Assembly (NCBI GenBank): GCA_016458225.1
Contig: JAEMGR010000014.1
Coordinates: forward strand, 1-64,000
Source: Myxococcaceae bacterium JPH2
GTDB taxonomy: Bacteria; Myxococcota; Myxococcia; Myxococcales; Myxococcaceae
Length of the DNA: 64,000 nt
Reading direction: 5' to 3'
Each line of letters begins with the position of its first letter. Position 1 is the first letter of the stretch. This document shows positions 6,561-16,802 of the stretch, piece by piece. A model generated the notes under the pieces. It made no database searches, was not told where the DNA came from, and saw only the letters and a list, made by a program, of their open reading frames with translations. The position numbers and the translations under genes were made by a program.

Positions 6561-9500
6561 GTGAACCTCGACACCCCGCAGAGCCCAGGCCCCGAGCTGC
6601 CGCCCCCACCGCCGCCACCGGCCGCGCCGCCCGTGGCTCGCGCCGCGCGGCGCACGGAGGGGGTCTCGGCCCTGCTGGCCTCCGTGCGCGCCCGTCAGCA
6701 CCGCGCCCTCTGGGCCCAAGGCGGGCTGCTCGGTGGCCTCGCCGCGCTCGCGCTCATCGTCGCGGGCGGCCTCCTCGGACAGGTCGCGCCGGGGCTCGCG
6801 CAGGGCGTCCTCTGGCTCGCGCTCCCCGTGGGCGCGGCCATCGCCTGCGCCCTGGGCATCTTCCACGCCCGACGTCAGGTGGGCGACGACGCGCGCACCG
6901 CCCGCCTGGTGGGGCAGCGCCGCCCCGAGCTGTCCCTGGACGTGCTGGCCGCCGTGGAGCTGGCGCACGGGCGCGGCACGACGGGCTCGTCAGACCTCAC
7001 GGATGCCTTCCTGCGCCAGATGGACCTGCGCGCGCGCACCGTGGACGCGCGCGCCATCGTGGACATGCGGCCCGTGCGCCGCACGGCGATGGCCTCGGCG
7101 GCGGGCGTGCTCGTGCTGGCCCTGGTGCTGGGCTTCTTCGGAAGCGCGTGGGTCGCGGGGCTCGCGCGCATCCGCGCGGCCGCGCTCCAGCCCGCCACCG
7201 CCGCGCGCGCCGAGCCCATCACCGGTGACATCGAGCTGACGTACCGCTACCCCGCCTATACCGGCCTGTCGCCGCGCACCGTTCCCGGCACCAACGGCGA
7301 GGTGAGCACGCCGGCCGGCACCGAGGTCGTGCTGAAGACGCGCTCGGACCGCCCCGTGGAGCGCGCCGAGATCGTGGTCAACGACCAGACGCTCCCGCTT
7401 CGCGTCACCGGTGAGCGCGAGCTGGAAGGGTCGTTCGTCGCCCAGCAGTCCGGCCACTACCACTTCGTCTTCTACCGGAAGGGCGCGCGGCCCGAGGCCG
7501 TGGGCCCCGACATCCCGCTCAACGTGGAAGCGGACAAGGCGCCGCAGGTAACCCTGCTCACGCCCGCGTCCGAGGTGGAGGTCGACCCCGGCCAGAAGGT
7601 GACGCTCAAGTTCGAGGCCACGGATGACTATGGCCTGTCCTCGCTCGCGCTCGTGTTCCGCACGCCCGGCGCCGCGCAGGACACGCGCATCCCGCTGCCG
7701 CGCGAGGACGGGCGCCGCAGCCGAGGCACGTACGCGTGGGACCTGGGAACGCTGAAGGTCAACCCGGGCGACCGCGTCACCTACTACGTCGAGGCGCAGG
7801 ACAACGACGCGGTGGAGGGCCCCAAGAAGGGCGTCAGCCGCACGCAGGCCCTGCGCATCTACAGCGCCGCCGAGCACCTGCGCGCCGCGCTGGAGAAGAC
7901 CGAGGCCTTGTGGGGACGCCTGGTGGACCACCTCGCGGATCGCCTGGAGGGCCCGGACCGCGCGAAGCAGAAGGACGTGCAGGCCGTGGCCGCTGGGCAG
8001 GCGGTGGACACCCGGGGACAGCAGCTCGCCAACGACATGCGCATGCTCTCGCGAGACCTGTCCCGCGAGAAGGACGCGCCCAAGGAGCTGCTCACCGCGC
8101 TGTCCAACATCTCCGCCGAGCTGCAGCGCCACGTGGCCGGCACCATGGACTTCCGCCGCCTCTACCTGCGCACACAGCGCGCGCGCGGCGAGGACTGGGG
8201 CACCGGCGCCCGCCTCACCGGCATGGTGAACGAGGAGATCGACGCGCTGGAGCGCGACATCCTCTACCTGGAGTCCCTGCTGGACCGTCAGAAGATGGAG
8301 GCGTTGCAGGAGCTGGCCAAGCAGATGGCCAGCGAGCGGCGCGAGCTGTCGCGGCTCATCGAGCAGTTCAAGAGCAACCCGGACGAGGCCGCGCGCCAGC
8401 AGGTGATGCAGCAGATCCAACAGCTCAAGGGCCGCATCCAGGAGCTGATGCAGCGCATGGCCGAGCTGCGCAAGGGCATCCGCGACGAGCACCTCAACTC
8501 CGAGGCGCTCTCCGAGATGATGAAGGACGAGGACATGCAGGGGGCGCTCGACGACGTGGAGCGCCTCATGCGCGAGGGCAAGGCGGACGAGGCGCTCGCG
8601 AAGCTGCAGGAGTTGGGCATGAAGATGGACGAGATGCTCAACAACCTCGACGACGCGCAGAACGACTTCGGCGCGGAGCAGTACCCGGAGCTGGCCGAGA
8701 AGTTCAGCAAGTTCATGGAGGACCTGAAGGGCACCGCCGAGGAGCAGCAGAAGGTCGCCGAGCAGACCAAGGCCCTGCGCGACCAGGCCCGCTCGCAGAA
8801 CCGCGACCGGCTCTCGGAGAAGGGCCAGGCGATGAAGGACGAGCTGCTGCACAAGGTGCAGCAGGCGCAGGAGAGCTACCAGAAGCTCCCGCCGGAGCGG
8901 CTCAACGGCCGCGCGGCGCGCCCGCTCGAAGAGGCCCAGTCCGAGCTGCGCAACGTGGAGAACGCGCTGAAGGTGAACGACTTCGACCTCGCGGCCGAGT
9001 CCGCCGCGCGCGCCGAGGACGCGGCCCGCCAGCTGTCCGCCATGGGTGAGCAGCAGCGCCAGTTGGACGAGATGTTCGGCAATCCCCCCGAGGTGCGGCA
9101 GCAGTCGTCGCAGCTCGCGGAGCGGTTGGACAAGGATGCGCGCAACGTGGAGGAGGTGAGCCGCAAGCTGCAGTCCCTCTTCCCGTCGCCGGGCTCGCAG
9201 CTCTCCCAGCAGGAGCGCCAGCAACTCCAGCAGCTCAGCCAGCGCCAACAGCAGTTGGAGCAGCGCGCGCAGGGCCTGCGCCAGCAGATGGAGGACATGG
9301 AGCAGACGGCGCCGCTGTTCGGCGAGGAGGCCGGCAAGCAGATGGAGGACGTGGGCCGGCGCATGGGTGAGGCCTCCGAGCGGATGGCGGGCAAGGACCC
9401 GGGCCGTGGCTACGGAGAGCAGCAGGCCGCCATGGAGGGCCTCAAGCGCTTCCAGCAGCAGATGCAGCAGAGCCAGCAGGGCAAGAAGGGCGGACGCGGG

Positions 9501-9698
9501 CTGCCGCTCCCCATGGGCATGGGCCGCCGCCAGGAGGGCAACGGCCGAGACCCGAAGGAGAAGGTCGAGCTGCCCGACGAGGATTCCTTCCAGGCGCCCA
9601 AGGAGTTCCGCAAGGACCTGCTGGACGCGATGAAGCAGGGCGCTCCGGAGAAGTATCGGGAGCAGGTGAAGCGCTACTACGAGGAGCTGGTGAAGTGA
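6561..9698 (+). CDS. DUF4175-like membrane protein with long coiled-coil region
   Basis: A 1045-residue protein starting at GTG. After a Pro-rich N terminus (~residues 1-35) come two membrane segments (about residues 55-75 and 80-100) and a third near 175-195, then an Ig-like or beta-rich extracytoplasmic part (residues ~220-430) and a very long Gln/Glu/Lys/Met-rich coiled-coil region (about 440-1000). This resembles DUF4175 proteins often encoded beside MoxR/VWA operons. Its last bases GTGA overlap the start of the Peptidase-MA gene, so they form an operon. I infer an envelope-anchored scaffold. The low-complexity Q-rich part makes exact homology uncertain without a search. Confidence 0.8.
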   Translation: MNLDTPQSPGPELPPPPPPPAAPPVARAARRTEGVSALLASVRARQHRALWAQGGLLGGLAALALIVAGGLLGQVAPGLAQGVLWLALPVGAAIACALGIFHARRQVGDDARTARLVGQRRPELSLDVLAAVELAHGRGTTGSSDLTDAFLRQMDLRARTVDARAIVDMRPVRRTAMASAAGVLVLALVLGFFGSAWVAGLARIRAAALQPATAARAEPITGDIELTYRYPAYTGLSPRTVPGTNGEVSTPAGTEVVLKTRSDRPVERAEIVVNDQTLPLRVTGERELEGSFVAQQSGHYHFVFYRKGARPEAVGPDIPLNVEADKAPQVTLLTPASEVEVDPGQKVTLKFEATDDYGLSSLALVFRTPGAAQDTRIPLPREDGRRSRGTYAWDLGTLKVNPGDRVTYYVEAQDNDAVEGPKKGVSRTQALRIYSAAEHLRAALEKTEALWGRLVDHLADRLEGPDRAKQKDVQAVAAGQAVDTRGQQLANDMRMLSRDLSREKDAPKELLTALSNISAELQRHVAGTMDFRRLYLRTQRARGEDWGTGARLTGMVNEEIDALERDILYLESLLDRQKMEALQELAKQMASERRELSRLIEQFKSNPDEAARQQVMQQIQQLKGRIQELMQRMAELRKGIRDEHLNSEALSEMMKDEDMQGALDDVERLMREGKADEALAKLQELGMKMDEMLNNLDDAQNDFGAEQYPELAEKFSKFMEDLKGTAEEQQKVAEQTKALRDQARSQNRDRLSEKGQAMKDELLHKVQQAQESYQKLPPERLNGRAARPLEEAQSELRNVENALKVNDFDLAAESAARAEDAARQLSAMGEQQRQLDEMFGNPPEVRQQSSQLAERLDKDARNVEEVSRKLQSLFPSPGSQLSQQERQQLQQLSQRQQQLEQRAQGLRQQMEDMEQTAPLFGEEAGKQMEDVGRRMGEASERMAGKDPGRGYGEQQAAMEGLKRFQQQMQQSQQGKKGGRGLPLPMGMGRRQEGNGRDPKEKVELPDEDSFQAPKEFRKDLLDAMKQGAPEKYREQVKRYYEELVK

Positions 9699-11443
9699 GC
9701 CGCCGCATGAACACCGGGGCGCTGCTGGGGCTGTTGGCCCTGGTGCTGGCTGGCACCTCCACCTTCGCCGCGCCGCCGGACGCCGCCTTGAAGGAAGAGG
9801 TGAAGACGCGGCTGGGCAAGGTGGAGAAGTCCCTGGAGGACTGGGACCTGGGCGGCGCCGAGCGCGAGCTGGCCGAGGTGGAGCAGATCGTCCCGCCCGA
9901 AATCGAGCCGCTCAAATACTTCCAGGGGCGCGTGGCATTCGAGGCCGGGCGCTACGACGACGCGGTGACGCAGTTGGAGGCCGCGAGCATCGAGGACAAG
10001 CCGGGCAGCTATCTGCGGCTGGCCAAGGACACGCGCGCCATCGTGAAGGACCACCAGCGCGCCGAGAGCGAGCACTTCATCTTCTTCTACCCGAAGGGGA
10101 AGGAAGAGGTGCTGGTGCCCTACGCGCTGGAGACGCTGGAGTCCATCCACCGCGCGCTGGCCGAGGACCTGGGCTGGACGCCGCCCGGCAAGGTGCGCGT
10201 GGAGGTGGTGAACAACGCGCGCGAGCTGTCGCGGGTCAGCACGCTGACCGAGAAGCAGATCAGCACCACGGGCACCATCGCCATCTGCAAGTTCAACAAG
10301 CTCATGGTGACGAGCCCCAAGGCCGTCGCGCGGGGCTACGACTGGCAGGACACGCTCGCGCACGAGTACGTGCACCTGGTGGTCAGCCAGCTCAGCCACA
10401 ACACCGTGCCCATCTGGCTGCACGAAGGACTGGCCAAGTTCCTGGAGTCGCGCTGGCGCGGCAAGGGCGGGCTGGCGATGACGCCGTCCACGCAGGCGCT
10501 CCTGGGCAAGCGCGTGAAGGCGGACACGCTCATCCCCTTCGAGAAGATGCACCCGTCCATCGCCATGCTGCCCACCGCCGAGGACGCGGCCACGGCCTTC
10601 GCCGAGGTCTTCTATGCCATCGACTACATCCACGGCACCCGAGGCACCGCGGGGCTGCGCGCCATCATCCAGGAGCTGAAGGCCGGGCAGACGGACCGCA
10701 AGGCCGTGGAGGCTGCCATGGGGATGCCCTTCCCCGCCTTCGAGAAGGCCTGGCTCGCGCACATCAAGCAGCAGCCGTTCCCCTCGGAGCTGGTGCCGCG
10801 CGACGACCGCGTGGTGCTCAAGGACGACGCCAAGGGCAAGGGGAAGGACTCGGCCAAGAAGGGCCGCGAAATCTCCTTCGGAGACTTCCAGGAAGTGACG
10901 GAGGTGCTCGCGCGCCAGTCCGCGCACCTGGGCGAGCTCTTGCGCGAGCGCAACCACGTGAAGGCCGCCGCGGAGGAGTACGCCAAGGCGCACAAGGTCG
11001 TGGGCGACAAGTACGAGTCCGTCTCCAACAAGTACGCGCTGGCGCTGCTGGAGCTGAAGCAGCTCGACGAGGCGGAGGACGTGCTGCGCGGCTCGCTGCG
11101 CATGCACCCGGGCTCTCCGCTGACCAACGTGCACCTGGGCCGCATCCTGCTGTACCGCAAGGACTACCCCAAGGCGAAGACGGCGTACCTGGAGGCGCTC
11201 GCGTCGGATCCATTCGACCCGGAGATCCACCTGGCGCTCATGCGCATCCACGGCGCGCTGGGTGAGACGGCGCTGGCCACGCGCACGCGCACCGCGAGCG
11301 TGCTGCTCACCGGCCTCAAGCCAGAAGAAGTGGACCGCGCGGCCCAGCTCTTCCTGCGCGAAGAGGGCGAGCTGTCCGAGATGAACGTCCCCGGCGCACC
11401 CGCGCCCGCGGCGCCCGCACCGGCCCCCGCGCCGAAGCCGTAG
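9695..11443 (+). CDS. secreted Peptidase-MA-like gluzincin with TPRs
   Basis: A 582-residue exported protein. A signal peptide ends near residue 25 (S-T-F-A-A). An N-terminal helical repeat region (~30-110) precedes a metallopeptidase-MA-like domain with the zinc motif H-E-Y-V-H at about residue 225 and a downstream W-L-H-E-G-L-A carrying the third ligand Glu. The C-terminal half has TPR-like helices (A-A-A-E-E-Y-A-K-A-H-K, L-L-E-L-K-Q-L-D-E-A-E) and ends in a short A/P tail. GTG at 9695 overlaps the preceding stop; an ATG at 9707 is an alternative. It is probably periplasmic and works with the DUF4175-like partner. The substrate is unknown. Confidence 0.85.
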   Translation: MSRRMNTGALLGLLALVLAGTSTFAAPPDAALKEEVKTRLGKVEKSLEDWDLGGAERELAEVEQIVPPEIEPLKYFQGRVAFEAGRYDDAVTQLEAASIEDKPGSYLRLAKDTRAIVKDHQRAESEHFIFFYPKGKEEVLVPYALETLESIHRALAEDLGWTPPGKVRVEVVNNARELSRVSTLTEKQISTTGTIAICKFNKLMVTSPKAVARGYDWQDTLAHEYVHLVVSQLSHNTVPIWLHEGLAKFLESRWRGKGGLAMTPSTQALLGKRVKADTLIPFEKMHPSIAMLPTAEDAATAFAEVFYAIDYIHGTRGTAGLRAIIQELKAGQTDRKAVEAAMGMPFPAFEKAWLAHIKQQPFPSELVPRDDRVVLKDDAKGKGKDSAKKGREISFGDFQEVTEVLARQSAHLGELLRERNHVKAAAEEYAKAHKVVGDKYESVSNKYALALLELKQLDEAEDVLRGSLRMHPGSPLTNVHLGRILLYRKDYPKAKTAYLEALASDPFDPEIHLALMRIHGALGETALATRTRTASVLLTGLKPEEVDRAAQLFLREEGELSEMNVPGAPAPAAPAPAPAPKP

Positions 11444-11485
11444 TCCCCGCGCGGCTTCGTCCACTTCCGCACCTCGGGAGCGCGC

Positions 11486-11509
11486 CGTTCGTGTGCTGGT
11501 GCACGAATG
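11486..11509. terminator. hairpin downstream of the Peptidase-MA gene
   Basis: TTCGTG and CACGAA pair around a short loop, with two further outer pairs (one G-U). It lies about 43 nt after the stop codon and 77 nt before the next start. It may be a terminator or an operator; there is no U-tract. Confidence 0.35.
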
Positions 11510-11585
11510 CGCGAGTCCCGCGCTGCGTGCCCTCGACGCGCCGTCCAATGTGCGCCCCGTCCGTTTTTCCGAAAGGGGAAGCACG

Positions 11586-12326
11586 ATGAAGCGCACCACG
11601 CAGGGAGTCGTCCTCGCCGTCACGCTGCTGGCGGGCGGTATCTCACTGGCGCAGGGCGGAGCCGCGTCCAAGGGCAAGAGCGCCGGAGGGATGACGGAGT
11701 ACCGCGGGTTCTCGGCCCCCACCGATGAGAAGGCGCTCCTCGACCGGCTGCACGCCGTCAATCAGGGGGAAATCAAGGCAGGGAAGCTGGCCATGCAGAA
11801 CAGCCAGAACCCGGACGTGAAGAGCTACGCGGAGCAGATGGTGCGGGACCACACCGCCATGGACCAGAAGGTCACCACCCTGGCGCAGGGCAAGGGCCTG
11901 AAGCTGGATGAATCTCCCAAGGCGCTGGACGACGCGGAGAAGCGCTCCATGGCCGCGGACAAGGCGACGACGGAGCAACTCCAGGCGCTCAAGGGCGCGC
12001 CGTTCGACTCCGTGTACATGTCCAATCAAGTGGGCGCCCATGACCTGGCCATTGGCCAGGTGCTCGCCGCGCGTCATGGCATGAGCGCCTCGGGCGAGCT
12101 GGCCACGATGCTCACCGACCTGTCCCAGAAGCTGCCGCAGCACCGCGACATGGCCTATCAGGTGCTCGGCAAGCTGAGCGGCGCCATGGGCGTGGGCGGC
12201 TCCGGCGAGTCCAAGGGCATGAAGCACGGGGACATGCAGCACGGCGACATGCAGCACGGCGACATGCAGCACGGCGACATGCCGTCCGGGGGGACGACGG
12301 GCAGCTCGCCCTCACCGCAGCCCTAG
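11586..12326 (+). CDS. exported DUF4142 protein with His-Gly-Asp-Met repeat tail
   Basis: A 246-residue secreted protein. The signal peptide ends about residue 22 (S-L-A-Q). The middle (~45-195) matches the DUF4142 helical bundle: N-Q-G-E-I-K-A-G-K-L-A, S-Y-A-E-Q-M-V-R-D-H-T near residue 80, and a second H-D-L-A-I-G-Q. The C terminus has four tandem H-G-D-M-(Q/P) units before a Ser/Pro end. Family members are ferritin-like bundles, usually of unknown function, often in envelope stress contexts. The start at 11586 follows AAAGGGGA. The tail is unusual: Met, His and Asp every five residues suggest metal binding, but this is only inference. Confidence 0.85.
   Translation: MKRTTQGVVLAVTLLAGGISLAQGGAASKGKSAGGMTEYRGFSAPTDEKALLDRLHAVNQGEIKAGKLAMQNSQNPDVKSYAEQMVRDHTAMDQKVTTLAQGKGLKLDESPKALDDAEKRSMAADKATTEQLQALKGAPFDSVYMSNQVGAHDLAIGQVLAARHGMSASGELATMLTDLSQKLPQHRDMAYQVLGKLSGAMGVGGSGESKGMKHGDMQHGDMQHGDMQHGDMPSGGTTGSSPSPQP
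12225..12284 (+). repeat. 15-bp tandem repeat coding H-G-D-M-Q
   Basis: Four head-to-tail copies of a 15-bp unit (consensus CACGGCGACATGCAG; the first copy differs at one base and the last at one base) within the 3' end of the DUF4142 gene. The near-identity of codons shows recent expansion by slippage or unequal crossover. Confidence 0.95.
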
Positions 12327-12360
12327 GCGCCCCTTTTCCTCGCCCGCGGTTCCGTGCGAG

Positions 12361-12639
12361 ATGCACCCCATGTTCCGTCCCGTGACTGTCACCGTCCTCA
12401 TCAGCCTCGCGAGCCTCCTCGGCGGATGCTCCAACAACGCCGACACCATCTGCGACCGCCGCAAGGAGTGCGTCAACGACAGGACGGACACGGGCGCGTG
12501 CTCGAACAACATCAGCGCGTGGCAGAAGGACAACAAGGACCGCGAGGAGCGCGCCGCCGAGTGTGCCGACTGCGTGAGCAGCCGCTCCTGCGCGGAGATC
12601 TTCTCGCACTGCATCGACGACTGCCTGGGCATCCCGTAA
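12361..12639 (+). CDS. small Cys-rich lipoprotein
   Basis: A 92-residue protein with a type II signal peptide (lipobox L-G-G-C at about residue 23). The mature part of ~70 residues has eight further cysteines, in patterns such as C-D-R-R-K-E-C, C-A-D-C and C-I-D-D-C, so it is probably disulfide-bonded outside the cytoplasm. An ATG three codons later (12370) is equally good as a start. I do not recognise a family; small Cys-rich lipoproteins of this kind are frequent in myxobacteria. It lies 34 bp after the DUF4142 gene and converges on the S9 peptidase gene. Confidence 0.8.
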   Translation: MHPMFRPVTVTVLISLASLLGGCSNNADTICDRRKECVNDRTDTGACSNNISAWQKDNKDREERAAECADCVSSRSCAEIFSHCIDDCLGIP

Positions 12640-12646
12640 GCACCGA

Positions 12647-12672
12647 GGGCCGCGCGATACCCTGCGCGGCCC
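12647..12672. terminator. strong bidirectional hairpin between convergent genes
   Basis: GGGCCGCGC and GCGCGGCCC form a perfect 9-bp stem around an 8-nt loop. It sits between the stop of the Cys-rich lipoprotein and the stop of the S9 peptidase gene, the expected place for a shared terminator. Confidence 0.7.
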
Positions 12673-12689
12673 CCGGAGGAACTACCCGG

Positions 12690-14720
<2,031 letters not shown>

Positions 14721-14902
14721 GGGGTCCTCCCGAAAGTGCGCCCGGTCCCCTCCTCCGTGGAGGGAGACGGGGCGCTGCTGGGGGGTGGACGGTGCCCGCT
14801 CCTCCGGGCCCTGTCCACCCACGGACCGCACAACACCCGAGCGCGCCCGCCATGCCCGAGCATCAGTGGTGAGCGCCACGACGCGGTGTTACAGGACGCG
14901 CC

Positions 14903-15526
14903 ATGAGCACGCCCGTGACGATTCGCGTCTGGTCCGACTTCGTGTGCCCCTGGTGCTACGTCGGCCTTTCCGAGGTGGAGAAGCTGCGCAAGGAGTACGA
15001 CGTCCTGGTGGACTGGCGCCCCTTCTTCCTCCGCCCGGAGACCCCGCCCGAGGGCCTGCCCCTCCCCGAGTACGTGAAGGAGCGGATGAAGGACCCGAAC
15101 AACCCGCTCAAGGTCCGCGCCGCCCAGGCCGGCCTGAAGATGGTGCACCGCGACATCATCCCCTCGACGCGCCGTGCCCATGAGGCCGCCGAGTTCGCGC
15201 GCGATGCGGGCAAGCTGGACCCGTTCCATGCCGCGGTGCTCCGTCGGTACTGGACGGAGGGACAGAACCTCTGGGAGTTCGAGACGCTCCGCGGCGCGGC
15301 CCAGGATGCCGGGCTGGACCCGGACGCACTGCAGCGCGCCCTGGAAGAAGGCCGCTACACGAAGCGCGTGGAGGAGTCCGTGCGCGAGGCCCAGGGGCTG
15401 GGCGTCAACGCGGTGCCCACCTTCGTCCTGGGAGAGCGCTTCGCGCTCCAGGGCGCTCAGGAGTACGACATCTTCCGTCAGGCGATGCAGCGACTGGGCG
15501 CCACCCCGCGCGCCCAGCAGCCCTGA
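14903..15526 (+). CDS. DsbA-family oxidoreductase, FrnE-like
   Basis: A 207-residue thioredoxin-fold protein with the active site C-P-W-C at about residues 15-18, after V-W-S-D-F-V. A helical insertion follows (E-A-A-E-F-A-R-D-A-G-K-L) and the cis-Pro motif is near residue 170 (N-A-V-P-T-F-V-L-G). This order matches the FrnE/2-hydroxychromene-isomerase-like DsbA subgroup, which is cytoplasmic. No signal peptide is present. It probably catalyses thiol-disulfide exchange or isomerisation. It converges on the FliB-like gene, one base apart from its stop. Confidence 0.92.
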   Translation: MSTPVTIRVWSDFVCPWCYVGLSEVEKLRKEYDVLVDWRPFFLRPETPPEGLPLPEYVKERMKDPNNPLKVRAAQAGLKMVHRDIIPSTRRAHEAAEFARDAGKLDPFHAAVLRRYWTEGQNLWEFETLRGAAQDAGLDPDALQRALEEGRYTKRVEESVREAQGLGVNAVPTFVLGERFALQGAQEYDIFRQAMQRLGATPRAQQP

Positions 15527-15527
15527 C

Positions 15528-16772
15528 TCACAGGCCCTTCAGCAGCACGAGCAGGCGCGCATACGTCTCGGCGCCGCCGTTCCCCGCGAGCCCTTGCGCG
15601 AAGTCGAGGAACTGCGGCGCCTGCTCCACGTGCTTGGCCACGAGTTGGAAGCACTCCACCGCGGCCGCGTCCAGCCACGCCACCTCGGACGCGGGCGCGT
15701 CACCCGACACCACAGCGGGGTGCCCCATGAGCGTCCAGCTCACCACCGAGGCTCGCAGCGCGAGGCGGAACACCGCGTCCAGAAGGCTCGGGGATTCGGT
15801 GAGCGGGTGGCGCAGCACGTGGTTGCGCGCGTGGTTCATGAAGTACTGGCGCAGGCGCTCGCCGTGCGTCGCCTCCAGGTGCTCGCGCCGCTCGCGATGC
15901 AGCCCCCAGGCCTCGTCCGGCGAGAACGCCTCGCCGCCATAGTGGGCCATCACCTGTTGCGCGAACGTGCGGAAGCGCGTGTTGGCGGTCGCGCTCGCGC
16001 GGGCCTTGAGCACCGCGGCGCAGATGCCCGCCCACGGGCCTCCTGGCAGCTCCAGTGCGCTCAACTCCGCGTGCAGCGCGGACAGCGTGTCGGGTGACTC
16101 GAACGCCTCCAGCACCGACTCCACGCGCGCGGGCTCGGGCTCTGGAGCGAGTTCATCCAACACGCTCGCCAGCCGACCGAGGACATGGAGCCGCGACGCC
16201 AACGGCAGCTCCCGCACCGCGAGGACGCGCAGCATCGCGGCGCGCACCGCGTCCGCATGACGGACCCACGCGCGGCTCGTGTCGTCGGGCAGGACCTGTC
16301 TCGCGGTCTCCGAGCGGGGAACGTGCGACTCGGGCACAGCCTCGTCCTCCAGCGCGTCCTCCGCGAGCAGGCACAGGCGCGCGGTCTCGGGACACGCGAG
16401 CGAACCCGCCATCTCCAACTGTTCTCCCCAGCGGGTGATGACGCGTGGGAAGACGGAGCAACCATCCGGCAGCACCGGCTCGCCGTGCCGACGCTGGAGC
16501 GAGCAGAGCTTGTCCGCATCGAGGAAGCCGCAGTGGCCGTCCTCGCGCTTGCCGAGCAGCCCCGCGTGCGGACCCGCGCTGCCCTCGGGGTTGGGCGTGA
16601 TGAGCTCCTGGACGCGCGCGGCGTCCGGTGTGCCCGCGACGCGGTCGCGCAAGAGCTTCCAGCGGGACTCGCTGATGGGCACCGTCAGGCCCGAGCAGCA
16701 GGTGTCCTCGCACGCCTCCGCGATGCAGCGGAAGCGCGACATGTAACGCGGAGCCCTCGCGGCAGCCTCCAT
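15528..16772 (-). CDS. FliB-like (flagellin lysine-N-methylase family) Cys-rich protein
   Basis: A 414-residue cytoplasmic protein. Its N-terminal third holds the Cys pattern of the flagellin lysine-N-methylase family: F-R-C-I-A-E-A-C-E-D-T-C-C near residue 15, then H-C-G-F-L-x-x-x-x-L-C-S-L, G-C-S-V-F-P-R and L-A-C-P-E. These cysteines look like Fe-S ligands. The remainder is helical without recognised motifs. In flagellated bacteria FliB methylates flagellin; most myxobacteria have no flagella, so the substrate here must differ. A GGAGAGG Shine-Dalgarno precedes the ATG at 16772. The function assignment is by family only. Confidence 0.8.
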   Translation of the reverse strand: MEAAARAPRYMSRFRCIAEACEDTCCSGLTVPISESRWKLLRDRVAGTPDAARVQELITPNPEGSAGPHAGLLGKREDGHCGFLDADKLCSLQRRHGEPVLPDGCSVFPRVITRWGEQLEMAGSLACPETARLCLLAEDALEDEAVPESHVPRSETARQVLPDDTSRAWVRHADAVRAAMLRVLAVRELPLASRLHVLGRLASVLDELAPEPEPARVESVLEAFESPDTLSALHAELSALELPGGPWAGICAAVLKARASATANTRFRTFAQQVMAHYGGEAFSPDEAWGLHRERREHLEATHGERLRQYFMNHARNHVLRHPLTESPSLLDAVFRLALRASVVSWTLMGHPAVVSGDAPASEVAWLDAAAVECFQLVAKHVEQAPQFLDFAQGLAGNGGAETYARLLVLLKGL

Positions 16773-16802
16773 GGTCGACCTCTCCTCGGGACTGCGTGAG
16801 GG

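Noticed and set aside
5542-6618. The N-terminal two-thirds of a 512-codon minus-strand frame ending at 5080
   Set aside because: This part is antisense to the MarR gene and lacks motifs; only the last 153 codons, after a good Shine-Dalgarno, look real.
6990-9248. A minus-strand 752-codon frame antisense to the DUF4175-like gene
   Set aside because: The Leu/His/Arg-rich product is the mirror of a Q/E/K-rich coiled coil and has no recognisable features.
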